Below, piece by piece: positions 12,601 through 25,400 of a DNA stretch of 64,000 nucleotides. The position numbers were made by a program, and so were the translations under genes. Below the pieces are notes generated by a model. It did no database searches. It had not been told where the DNA came from and was given only the letters and a program-made list of their open reading frames with translations. Position 1 is the stretch's first letter. Each line of letters begins with the position of its first letter. This DNA comes from Hormiphora californensis (taxonomy: Eukaryota; Ctenophora; Tentaculata; Cydippida; Pleurobrachiidae): NCBI GenBank assembly GCA_020137815.1, contig CM035354.1:4854796-4918795 (forward strand), given 5' to 3'.

Positions 12601-13632
12601 CAGCAGGAGAAACGAGCCGCACAACGTGAGGTGAAGGAAGTTACTGGAATCAAGTCTAAAGTTGAGGACTGGGAGAATATAACTCATGCTAACTTCTCGT
12701 TTCAAGAACTTGGCCAAATGTTCCAGACGCGAATGCTAAAGCCGTCACTTCGGAAATTGATCAGATGTGAATCACTAATTCTTATTGATAATCGGTTATC
12801 TGAACTGACTGAACTAACTCTCCCCTGTCTAACCGAGCTGAATCTATCTCTCAATCTGTTTACGAGTTTTGGTGATCTGCCAAATTGCCCTAGGCTGGTG
12901 AGTCTTAATGTGAGCGGAAACAGGATAACAGGAACTGAAGGAATTGAGAAGTTCAAACTTCTTGCCGAACTCAAAATGAAGATGAACCCCCTTGTGTGGA
13001 AGGAACCTAAATACAGACGGAACCTGTTTGAGAAGTGTCCTTCGCTGATAAAGATAGACGGAATGACGAGAGAGTGTGTCAGGTTGAGGGAGGAAGAGCT
13101 GCAGGAAATACAGCAGAACTGAAGTGTTGATCAGATACGATCAAAGCTGCTGCAGATGATCTAAATATTGTATACTGACCTCACGACTTGTGTTATTGAG
13201 CAACCTCTAAGACTTATTTCATGTAATGCTAGCATGAATTTTACCGAGATACCTATATTTTTAATGATTCCGACTGCTGACTGCTGACTTTCTATTGACT
13301 ACTGAATGACTGATCAATGCACTTACCACGACAGACTGGGTGTACTCTGGCTTCACTTTCCCTCGTTCTTTCTCTGAAAACAATTCTGTTGCTGAGAGCA
13401 TTCGATAGATACTATCAGCCACGGTGGGATCAGCTGCCTTTTTACAGGACTTATCTGGTGTGTGTATTTTTAATGAAAATTGAGCTTTCAACAGTGTCCC
13501 TTCAAAGAATCATGAAAATTCAGCTTATAGTTTTAGGAAATTTTAGCACGCTGTAATCTGTATGCAAGAAACTGAATCAATGAATGAATGCAAGAATTCA
13601 AAGTGTGCCGTACCTTTGGTGTTGACGCCCAT
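9652..13632 (-). CDS. Unrecognised His/GSP-rich protein with four related beta-type modules (6 exons)
   Basis: Exons by splice consensus, all in frame: 13632-13614, 13454-13327, 12296-10626, 10519-10415, 10042-9887, 9789-9652; about 738 residues. I recognise no family. Four segments of about 40 residues look related (about 97-140, 231-275, 601-643, 681-730): each has K-x-Y or similar, a DG/DD or basic turn, a G-x-x-I/R step and a hydrophobic strand. Residues about 160-200 are charged and helical with a CxxC. Residues about 300-500 are rich in His, Tyr, Asn and Gln with about ten GSP/SSP motifs, probably disordered. The first ATG lies 6 nt after a strong acceptor (CTCTCTCCAG), a pattern shared by most genes here. 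Intron 2 contains an intronless LRR gene on the opposite strand. The exon chain is inferred but every junction keeps frame; function unknown. Confidence 0.72.
12346..13122 (+). CDS. Intronless leucine-rich-repeat protein, nested antisense in an intron
   Basis: Single exon, 258 residues. The N-terminal 110 residues are basic and polar without a known domain. From about residue 135 there are four to five LRR-type repeats (for example LTELNLSLN and LVSLNVSGNRI), closed by a C-terminal cap-like segment (NPLVWKEPKYRRN, then a helix) like that of intracellular LRR proteins of the SDS22 type. No signal peptide or membrane segment is visible, so it is probably cytosolic or nuclear and acts by protein binding. 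ATG 12346 was preferred over an upstream frame extension because a strong acceptor (CTGTTTTTAG) ends 10 nt before it. The whole gene lies within the second intron of the opposite-strand His/GSP-rich gene. Confidence 0.8.
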   Translation: MSVVRPNIKLTKTSGGGNAKGPDYTKLPSHQYRHVNYSDLKEIKVKGPQLRGPRIRATPSVKDPEFDEIPETTANYQPHIFTFSSQQEKRAAQREVKEVTGIKSKVEDWENITHANFSFQELGQMFQTRMLKPSLRKLIRCESLILIDNRLSELTELTLPCLTELNLSLNLFTSFGDLPNCPRLVSLNVSGNRITGTEGIEKFKLLAELKMKMNPLVWKEPKYRRNLFEKCPSLIKIDGMTRECVRLREEELQEIQQN

Positions 13633-13807
13633 TGCGTCCTGGAGAGAGGTGTGTGTTGTCTAACTGTCTGCTAACAAATTCACTATCTAGACGGTATTAT
13701 GGCAGACACAGCAAAGGGGGCGAGACTTTTATAAAAATGGGTGCCATGTGGGTTACTCAGCTAACACATGTAGCGTAGGGATAACCGCCAATAATAGGGG
13801 GCTGCAT

Positions 13808-13897
<90 letters not shown>

Positions 13898-14322
13898 TCT
13901 TTTTTACACAACACATGTGTGCGTCATTCCCACAACCTTGGTACCGCAAATCCAGCAAAGACCTCTGAAATCCAACAAGATTCAATAGCACGTGTTAGCA
14001 AACGTGGTTATGTGAATATTTTGTGTCAGACATGTATCATTGATTGTTATGCTGATTGGTTATGTATGAACTGTAAATGATGTAAATACATACAGAGTTT
14101 TCTGGTTTTATGACGAGTTTTAATCACCTGAACACTGCTGTTTCTCACCCTATAGACTACCGACCTCAAATACCAGATAGATGATCTGGCTCCATCAATC
14201 CCCTGTCAGTACCAACTACCAACGTCCCCTTATCCCCCTCTATCGATATACTAGTAACACCACTGTTATGACAAAAGTAAACACTCTCTCCCCTCTCTAG
14301 TGATAGATGCCATGGTAGCACC
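13633..14322. other. Gap between two divergent genes, with a (CT)n array
   Basis: Separates the start of the minus-strand His/GSP-rich gene from the start of vasohibin, so it should hold both promoters. It contains a pure CT array (13811-13892). Just before 14300 there is a pyrimidine tract ending CTCTCTAG, a probable 3' splice acceptor for the vasohibin 5' UTR. I see no convincing TATA box. Confidence 0.6.
13811..13892. repeat. (CT)n microsatellite
   Basis: About 80 bp of pure CT dinucleotide repeat upstream of vasohibin exon 1. Confidence 0.97.
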
Positions 14323-14883
14323 ATGACAACTGAGGAGGGTGGTGCAGGGGGACCTCTCATCAACAAGGATGGCTTCCCAGTCCACCCTGAGCTATGGAAC
14401 ACCATGTGGGCCAGGGCTGAGGCCGTCCACCCTGATAGAAGATCAATGAGTAAAGGAATTCGAGGCAATGCAGATCTTCCACAGGTACATTTTAGCATTA
14501 TTCCTCAGAACAAACTATTATTTGACTATTTGAGATGCGTGGGCGACAGTATAACAATAAACTGTCGTACGTTGCAGTGGGTATAATGGTGGTATAAATG
14601 GTAATTTCTTTCTCTGTAAATGTCGACCACGCGGCATGGTCCACGCCGTTTGCTGGAGTAATTTATGCCAACTGTTGTGCACTTGCCGCATTCGAGAGAA
14701 TATTATTATAACTTTGCCTTGTTCGACCCTGCCTCACAAATGTAAAGGAGGGTCAGAACATAACGAATTATAACTTATGTCTTCTCCTTTTGTTAAGAAA
14801 GTGAGCTGAGAGAGTGAGACAGAGGAAGAGAACGAGAGAGACAGAGAAAGAGCGACTGAGAGACAGAGAAAGAGAGGTAGAGA

Positions 14884-14937
<54 letters not shown>

Positions 14938-14945
14938 GAGAGAGA

Positions 14946-15023
<78 letters not shown>

Positions 15024-16421
15024 AGTTGGTCCACCTGCCACCACCTCCAATCGGTTTCCCCCGGGCAACGGGGTCACACGGAGTACCTTTTTCCCCATCC
15101 CCTTTTCCCCCTGTTCGATTTCCAGGTCCGTGTGGCCGCGGCTGAGCGTGGCTGTGTATCAGAAATACGGAAAAAAAATCAGAAAATACAAAATACAAAA
15201 ACATCTTGGCAAGGCGGCCCACAGTGTATTATCGCCAACTATTATGTTCCTACCCCGCCTTCTCCGGCTCAGGGTTACCAGTGGAACAGGCATCTTCCAG
15301 CCAACTGTGGACCCCCAACGCCCCTTTATCCGCTAACCAATACTGTTTTTGTTCTACTAGCCCCCCTAACCCACTTCTTCCATTTTTGATAGGGTTCTAC
15401 ATCGGAGATGATTATTTGGAACGGGGTGGCTGTCCTCTCTGGAGCGGGGTCAGCTGTCTTTACTGGAGCGGGGTCAGCTGTCCTTACTGGAGCGGGGTCA
15501 GCCGTCCTCTCTGGAACGGGGTGGCTGTCCTCTCTGGAGCGGGGTCAGCTGTCTTTACTGGAACGGGGTCAGCTGTCCTTACTGGAACGGGGTCAGCTGT
15601 CTTCTCTGGAGCGGGGTGGCTGTCTTCTCTGGAACGGGGTCAGCTGTCCTTACTGGAGTGGGGCCAGCTGTCTTTACTGGAACGGGGTCAGCTGTCCTTA
15701 CTGGAACGGGGTCAGCTGTCCTCTCTGGAGCGGGGTGGCTGTCCTCTCTGGAACGGGGTCAGCTGTCTTTACTGGAACGGGGTCAGCTGTCTTACTGGAG
15801 CGGGGTCAGCTGTCCTTACTGGGGCGGGGTCAGCTGTCTTCTCTGGAGCGGGGTGGCTGTCTTCTCTGGAACGGGGTCAGCTGGCTTCTCTGGAACGGGG
15901 TCAGCTGACTTTTCTGGAACGGGGTCAGCTGGCTTCTCTGGAACGGGGTCAGCTGGCTTCTCTGGAACGGGGTCGGCTGTCTTCTCTGGAGCGGGGTCAG
16001 CTGGCTTCTCTGGAACGGGCTGGCTGTCCTCTCTGGCTCGACTTGTAATCATCATCCATTTGTGTTATTTATTTTTTTCGCTCGAACCCGTTCCTGCTTG
16101 TTTTAGGCTGCCTTAGATTCAGACGGTTTGCTTCTTCAGTTCCTGATAAGTTGTCTCTTCTTAGAATTCATTGTAGCAGATTGGGCTTCTTTGCAGATAG
16201 TTTAGGAGGTCTTGTGCTCCGTCACCATGAGCTTTAATCCCCCTTTCCTTAACCCATATGTACATTGTTAAATTTACCCGTATGTACATTGTTCTACCTA
16301 CCCTACCTTTACTCCGCAGGCCCTCCGGGCCCTCAGATCCAACAGGATCCGGGTCCGGGGGATTTAACCCTGCTCTCGCATGGGGCCTCACGGCCCCATG
16401 TGGGAGTGGTGCGTGTAGTGG

Positions 16422-16456
<35 letters not shown>

Positions 16457-19400
16457 GAGAGAGAGGGAGAGAGGGAGAAAGAGAGACAGAGAAAGAGAGA
16501 AAGAGAGGTAGAGAGAAAGAGAGAGAGAGAAAGAGAGAGAGAGAGAAAGAGAGGGAGCTAACAACGGCAGTGAAGTATGAACCGGATCTGTCCCAGGTCA
16601 CTACTAATAAAAGGAACTGCTAATAAAATTAAATTAGCTCTCTATATCGCCTCATGAGAGTCATGTTCTGCAGTACCATGTAATGTCATTGTATAGCGTT
16701 CTATTTTAACGGTACCCCTGTGATTCAGTGTGTTTACTGTTTTGAAAGTGATCATGGTCCTCCAAGTACGAAATTAAATAATAAATCTAAATAGTAAATC
16801 ACTACAATTGTCAACAGTTGCATTGAGGCAACAGCCATTGAGGCTACATATATATCCTATTTATGTTTGCACTTTACACACTCGCATTTATCTAATCGCT
16901 CTACGCCCATATCATATGCTACTGTAAGGCTAGAGTTATTATCCCACTGCACCCATTAGATATGTGATGACATGCTGCTAATAGTCTTCTGATTTCTAGC
17001 ATTATTATAGTAGACTGGTATCTATCTCCCATGTTAGTTTATGGGTGAATGCTTGTCATCACTAGGTTCGGCTTTGACTTTGAAAAACATTTTTAGCTAC
17101 AGTAGCCGTACGCACTTGCGATTCCTGATAAGTTTATGTTAATATATTTTCCCTATAAAATACCTTTCCACATCAGTAAGTCTCCCTGTCTTCCTGGGCT
17201 TCTTCCACTAGATTCCTTCTAGCCCTCACTACTAAGTACTACCTCTGGCCTATGGCTAGGTGTCATGCTGTTGCCGATATTCTTAAAATCCAAAAGGAGG
17301 GTCTGGTTCAAGCTAGATGATATAATTAGGAATATTATCATGATTATGTCACCATCTAACCTGTCAGACAGCGCTGCATTGAATAGACTTCTATAATTAT
17401 TACCCGCTGGTCCTTTGTAGCATAAAATCTTATTAAGATCATGTCAATTGTCATGATCATAATCATGTCTTAATTACTATCTTAATTACTATCTTGAGTG
17501 AGTCAAAGAGACAGAGAGACACACAGAGGACATATAGAGACAGAGATCTCATATTATGCTCAAGATAAAGTACATTATATATGCTCATTTGATCATTTTC
17601 CCATGCCTTTAGCCGCAAGTAAAGTCAGTTTAGTTTTTGTGAAACTCCCAAATCGTCTGATTCTCTAATCCTAATCATATCGATATCCCATGGTTAACCT
17701 CTTATTCCTATTATATACTATCAATATTTCCTAGGCTAGGAAAAGTCCAGTAACTCGATTGACACAGTATCGGTATCGTAAAATGAGATTTTGATGTAAT
17801 AGTGTTTTACCGGATGAGTGTATTTAAAACGATACACAATTAAGGATCCCTCCCTGTCCTTGCATGTTGATTTCCCAGTGTGACTATAACCCCTTGCATC
17901 AGCGTTGTATCACATCGGAATTTTGGACCCTTCATTTTTGATCATTTTTCTGGTGCGCTAGTCATCGAAGTCATCATCCGGCAACACTTTTACATCCAAA
18001 CTTTGGTTTACCGAACGGATCCCAAGCGGTTCGCTTTAGATGCGTTCTATTGCACTTTTCCTACAATGTAGGAGATGCATATTCTTGAACCCTTGGCACT
18101 GGCAATGAATATGAATATATTGAAAAATACAATGTTATATTTCAGACGATGTATGTTATAACTGCTGCACGTGATGTAATATGCATGCTGTATGACCATT
18201 TTCTCCGACCATTCTATACAGTTCACTTGTTGTGCATGGGAACTGCTAATCAAGAAATTAATATTTAATGTAGTTATTTTGATATTGTTCCGAGTTCTTG
18301 TTCAACGTTTACACAACTAGAAAACCCGTTGATTTACAACGCCCGTTCACTAGAATGTCCACTGCCCTTCCGCTGTACTTATCTGCACGTGTAGTATAAA
18401 CCAACCCGCCCCTAACAACCTTTTCAATTTGCACGTGCACAAACGGTTGCTAGCGACACTACCTTCTTATAATAGAGACTAGAAAGCCCGTTGAAGTAGA
18501 GCACCCGTTGACCCGAATCCCCACACTCTCCCTCACCCAGGAGCACCCCTCTGGCTTCTCACCGATTACGTACGATAATGCCTACGGTCAATAATGCCTA
18601 CAGGGTATATAGGCATATATAATTGGGTGTAGGCAAAACCGTCAAAACGGCAATAATGCCTACGGTGGCAATAATGCCTACGATAAAGTACGATAATGCC
18701 TACGATCAATAATGCCTACATTATTGATAGTTGGGTGTAGGCAAAAGCGTCAATATTATTGTTGATATGGCGATAATGCCTACAGGGGTGATTGGGTGTA
18801 GGCAAAAGCGTCAATATTATTGTTGATATGGCGATAATGCCTACAAGCGTCAAATCATCATATCCCGATTGGTAACGTGACCCTGAGGGCGGCACCAATA
18901 CGATATTGGAGTAAACCGATTGACATGAGAGCTCCTCTAATCGGTAAGGCTTAAGTTCATGCCCTCTGTCTTGGATGTTATGTTCCACGTTGAATAAACA
19001 TTGAGATCTTGTATCACATATCGGTTTTGGACCCTCAGTGTTTGCATCATTACGGGTGCGAGTCATCGAAGTCATCACCGCAAAACACTGTTTACCATCC
19101 AAACTTTGGTTACGCAACGGATCCCAAGCGTTCGCTATAGATGCGTTCTATGCACAACTTTTCTACAATGTTACGGATGCATATCTTGAACCTTCTTGGC
19201 ACTGGCAATGATATGGAGTATATGGAAAAGGTACAATGGTACTATTTCAGACGAAAGTAAGTCCACACTGCTGCCGTGATTATTGACATGCTGTATGTAC
19301 CATTTTCTCTCGCATTCTATACAGTTCCTTGTTTGCATGGGAATGCTAATCAAAATTAATATTTATTAGTGATATTTGATATTGTCCAGAGTTCGCTGCA

Positions 19401-22400
19401 CTGACCCGCACGTGCAGCTTCAATCACCCGATGCATAGGGACCATGGCCTGCACGTGCTAGGATAGGACATACTCACCATCACGCCACGCATTTCTACTT
19501 TATAATTAAGGATACACTTGCTACCTTTTTCTTGAATTGTTTTACTTACACCTTAGGTCTACCAATTCAATCTTTTTTAGCGGTGTTACAAAGTGTGTAA
19601 GATGAATTATACTGAAGACCTATCCAGCATTCACTGGCTAACCCACAAGACAATATTCACCCTGAATTTCCTGCTTGGAACACCCCTAAACACTCTCTGC
19701 TTCATGTTCTTCATGTGGGGGGACAATGATAGCAATTCTCGGCTAATACACCGGTGGATCACCCTACTGGATCTGATAACGTGTGCTGCAACCATCCTCC
19801 CCACCATAAATTCCTTCAACGAAACCGTGTTCAACTCCCCGATTCTCTGCAACATCTACGGAATGTTTTGGAATTGTGCTATACGTGTTGCGATATTTCT
19901 AATAGCGGTATTGAGCTGTACACGAGCCCTAGTCACTGTAGATCCCTTTATAAATGTAAGGAAGGGTGTAATAACTTGGATAGTAGGAGGATATTCTCTC
20001 CTCCAACTTATTCAGGCTACCATCCCATTTTGGTTTGGGGGTACCTACAACTACGACGAAAGTATTGAAACTTGTACATGGAACGTGAGAATAGTTATTT
20101 TCAAGACTGATGGGAGGTTGAATAATTACCAAGTCAAGTGGGCTGTGGCTGTTTTTATTTTGCTCGTTGCAGTCCAGTTTATAGTGCCTATTCTAGTGAT
20201 ATTGGTGTCCGGGATTGTATCATGTGTGTCTCTACTAAGAAAACCAGCCATTAGTCAGGATAGCGTTCACAGAAGTGCGGTTGTGACAGTTTCCCTGTTG
20301 ACCTGCGCTTGTCTGTGTATAAACGCTCCCGTTTTGTTTGTGGTGTGTGGGTCGCTTTATAATTACTGGTTCCCAGAGAACCATTTAATAACGAACGAAC
20401 TGTTAAATGATGTCAATGTTTTTGTTTATGGTCATTCCTTAGCCCTAAACTCGATCGCCAATGCGATAATTTATCTCGTTAGAATTCGGAAATTGCGTAT
20501 GTTCGTGCTGAAGAAGATGTCACTATTTTACGGGAATGTTTCTCAGAGTTTAATGGCCCGTTTTCATACTTACAGTACTGTCAGAACTTAACAAAATGTG
20601 TATAACCAAATATTTTCAATTCCAACTATGAAATATGTTATTAGTAGGGACGAATCTTAATTTTTTGATTTGGTGGAAAGCAAATTCCGGTGGTAACCCA
20701 CCTATTTTGACCCGCTGAACACGATCCCGTTCATAGGCAAGCTCGCAAAAGTGGAGAAAATGCCCAAATCGGCCACGCCCTTTTACCTGTATTTTCAGCC
20801 TGTAGCCAAAAACATAAATCCTCTTAGAATACGAGTAGAGACAAATCTGAAGGCACTAAAGTGATCAGCGCCCTCGCATTAGTGGGGGTAGGTGCTGGAA
20901 TTAAGTCTCTATCTCATCTGGTTAATTAGATAATTAGATAATTAGGTTTGCGCATAACCGTTTTTTGGCTATATGGCTATAGCCACTTAGGAACGGTTTA
21001 GAGACTTTTCACTGGCGCCAGTTTGTAGGCAATGGCCAAGTTATGGGGGGTCGACGTCGGACTTTTAAGCTCTATCTCCAACCGTTTAGCCGTTATTGGG
21101 CTAAATCGATGCTCAAAATGAGCGAAAAACGGTAAAAAGCCCGATTTTGAGCATCGTTTAGGCCCAATAACGGCTAAACGGTTGGAGATAGAGCTTAAAA
21201 GTCCGACGTCGACCCCCCATAACTTGGCTATTGCCTACAAAATGGCGCCAGTGAAAAGTCTCTAAACCATTCCTAAGTGGCTATAGCCATATAGCCAAAA
21301 ACGGTTATGCGCAAACCCAATTATCCAATTATCTAATTAACCAGATGAGATAGAGACTTAATTCTAGCACCTACCCCCACTAATGCGAGGGCGCTGATCA
21401 CTTTAGTGCCCTCAGATTTGTCTCTACTCCTATTCTAAGAGGATTCATGTTTTTGGCTACAGGCTGAAAATACAGGTAAAAGGGCGTGGCCAATTTGGGC
21501 ATTTTGTCCACTTTTGCGAGCTTGCCTATGAACGGGATCGTGTTCAGCGGGTCAAAATAGGTGGGTTACAACCGGAATTTGCTTTCCACCAAATAGTGAG
21601 TCAGCCACTTCTTTTTATAAGAGATTCGTCCCTACTATATTTTACAATGTCAAGATCAAGTATTATAACAAGTCATACATTTTCTCAAAAGTACACTCTA
21701 CCCCCCCCCCCCCTTTTCTTTCTTGGTTGCCTGCTCTTTATCATAAGGAACTGCTCTTTACGAGAAACTGTCTAACCGCTGCCGAGGGAAACAATGATAA
21801 CCAACACACATTTAATGTGTCTCTCCCTCCACAATATCTCTCCGGTCGATAACCAGATTCTCATGATATTCCCTCTCGCTCTATACTCTGGTTGCTTAAA
21901 CCCATCCGCCCCACCTCACCGCCCTAACCCACCGCCCCACCCGTCCCACCCACCCCATCCATCTACCCCACCCATCCACCCCACCCTCCGCCCCACCCAT
22001 CCGCCCCACCCATCTATCCATCCATCCAACCGGCAACCGCCCTACCCATCCACCCCACCCCATCCATCCAGCCCACCGCTACCCTCATTCACCCCACCCC
22101 ACCGCCCCACCCATCCACCCCACCCATCTACCCCACCCATCCAGCCCACCAATCTACCCCACCCATCCACCCCACCCATCCGCACCGTCCCACCGCACCG
22201 CCCGTGCGGGGGATGTTCGGCGAGGAGTAAGGTCTAATCCTGCCGGCTGTGGAGCCTCTTAAACTTCAGCAAGGGCTGGAACGACGAGAGGTAATATTCC
22301 CAGACACTCACCAAAATCACTTACGGCCCTATTACGGTAACTGGTGCTGGTATCACTAAGTGACTGACCCTCGTGCGTAGGGGCCACCGACAGGGGTTCA

Positions 22401-25400
22401 CGCCCAATGCCCATGTGCATTGCAACCGCTCTCATCAAATCAAATAAAAACCTTTTGGATTTTGTTATGAAATGAGTTTTGATTGATTCCTAATCCTGTT
22501 TACTGTTTGATTGGAATAAATGGTAAACCATTTACTTACCAAGTGATGGAATGGTCTCCTGTAAATCCGATTAGTCAACCTCCCCGCAGCGTGCCGGTCC
22601 ATCCTGGTAACGGCGTCAGGGCACAGCTATATGGTTAGGTGTCATGCTCTTGTCGGTAGTCTTAGAATCGGGAAGGATGGTCTGGTGGAAGCAATGACAT
22701 ATAATCATTATGTCGCTTCACCATCTCACCTGTCAGACAACGCCCGATCTTGCTGCATTTTATAGACTTCTATAATTATTACCCACTGGACATAAGTAGC
22801 ATATAATATCTAATTAAGATCTTAATAAGATCATGTCAAGTAATTGCCATGTCATAATTAAGACAGGGCGACAGAGATCTCATATTATGTACGATATAAA
22901 GTGCATAATATATGCTCATTTGATCATTATCCCATCTCTTTAGCTGCAGGCAAAGTCAGTTGATGGTTGTCATCGCTTCGCTGCTGATAGACAACCAAGA
23001 TCTATTCTTTTTCGTACAATTCCAAAATTGACTGATTTAATAATCCAAATATATTTAGCTATCGATATGGAAGAGTCCAGTAAATCGATTGTCACGGTAT
23101 CGTAAACTGAGATTTAGATGTATTACACTATTACATCCCCATCTCAATTTACAATGCCGATACCATATCACAATATCACTGTAGTGTTGCCGGATGATTG
23201 TTTAAACGGTAGACTAAGGACCTCACTTCCTGGCCTTGTTCCACCATGTTCATTTCCCAGTGTGACTATTACACCTCAGTTGCTGCATAAAAACATCGCG
23301 ACACTTATTCTTGGGCTCTTGGCACTGTCATTTGCATTGTATGTGGGGTAGGAAATATATGTCGAAAATTAATCGAGTTAGGGTACCTAAATGTCGAAGT
23401 TGCTTAAATGCGAAACTGCAGCAATAGTATATTATATAATGCTGTAATTATTTTGTGGGTTTCTTTTTCATTCCTATCCCAGTTAACTGATTTGTATGAC
23501 GTCACAAACCACACAATCGGAATTGGATATGTGCTTTGTGAGCTCCCCATGATAGTTGTATATGCGGTATCCCATTGATAGTTAGGATACCGCAAACTTT
23601 AATCGAATCAGTTTCATTCGTTTTTTTATCCTCCTATATTAAGAAATAGTGTAATGGCTCCGAGTTTATAAAACTCAATTTGAAGCCAATCACAGCTGTG
23701 TTTATGTAATTGTTTCGATATCGGTTCGAGTTCTTGTTCAACGTTTACAAAATACACCTGCTATATTTTTCTAGATCTGTTTTACTTATTGCATCGTATA
23801 CCAAGCTTCAATTGAACCTTTTTTAGAATAGTGGTTACAAAGTGTGTAAGATGAACTATACTGAAGACGTCGACCTATCCAGCATCCACTGGCTAACCCA
23901 CAAGACAATATTCACCCTGAATTTCCTGCTTGGAACACCCCTAAACACTCTCTGCTTCATGTTCTTCATGTGGGGGGACAATGATAGCAATTCTCGGCTA
24001 ATACACCGGTGGATCACCCTACTGGATCTGATAACGTGTGCTGCAACCATCCTCCCCACCATTAACACCTTCCACAGTGGAGTGTTCAACTCCCCAATTC
24101 TCTGCAACATCTACGGAATGTTTTGGAACTGTGCGATACGTGTTGCGATTTTTCTAATAGCGGTATTGAGCTGTACACGAGCCCTAGTGACTGTAGATCC
24201 CTTTATAAATGTAAGGAAGGGTGTGATAACTTGGATAGTAGGAGGATATTCTCTCCTCCAACTTATTCAGGCTACCATCCCCTTCTGGTTTGGAGGTATC
24301 TACAGCTACTTCCCATCTGTTGAAACGTGTACATGGAACTTAAGAACAACTATCTTCAAGACTGAAACGCCGACTAATTACCAAGTCAAGTGTGCTGTGG
24401 CTGTTTTTATTTTGCTCGTAGCAGTCCAGTTTATAGTGCCTATTCTAGTGATATTGGTGTCCGGGATTGTATCATGTGTGTCTCTACTAAGAAAACCGGC
24501 CGTTAGTCAGGATAGCGTTCACAGAAGTGCGGTTGTGACAGTTTCCCTGTTGACCTGCGCTTGTCTGTGTATAAACTCGCCCTATGGGTTTGTGATATGT
24601 GGGTCGCTTTATAATTATTGGTTCCCAGAGAATCATTTAATTTCCAGAAAACTTTTGGCTGATATTAATATTTTTGTTTATGGTCATTCCGTAGCACTAA
24701 ACTCGATCGCCAATGCGATAATTTATCTCGTTAGAATTCGGAAATTGCGTACATTTGTGGTGGAGAAGATGTCACTATTTTACGGGAAAGTTTCCCAGGG
24801 TTTCATGTCCCATACTTACAGTACTGTCAGTGTATAATAGGGTGTGCTAAGTGAAAATTTTGTCGACTTGGCCAATAGTTTAAGGGTAGATATGAAACTA
24901 TGGACAATTGTCTACTACATCCTGAAATCGGAATTGGGGTAGTGTATGTCAATTACGTGGGCCAGGCGATTAAAAAAGTTTACTTTTTTACCGAAAAAAG
25001 GAAAATATTTGTGTTTTACACCAGTGTTTGGCATGTTCTTGGTATCAACTTTTCATGAACGGGATCGTGTTCAGCAGGTCAAAATTAGTCGGTTACAACC
25101 GGAATTTGCTTTCCGACAAATAAAATCTCAAAAAGTTAAAATTCGTCTCCACTAATACTGCAAAGTAGGAAAATGTGCAAGAAAAAAAGATGAAAAAAAA
25201 TAAATTTTTCATTATAAAATGGAGTTCTGAAGGTGCATACTGGAAATAATGGTTGTACTGGTTCTCATGAGGCGATTCATATGTGTGGTTTTTTCGAAAT
25301 AACGCCCCAAAAAACATTTTTTGATATGAATATGCCCATATATGGGCATACATCGGCCCACGTAATTGGGCCAGGGTAGGACTAAAATTTTTTTACCAAA

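Noticed and set aside
21794-22237. Pro/His-rich frame of 147 residues
   Set aside because: Derived from CCCACC-type tandem repeat; no conserved segment.
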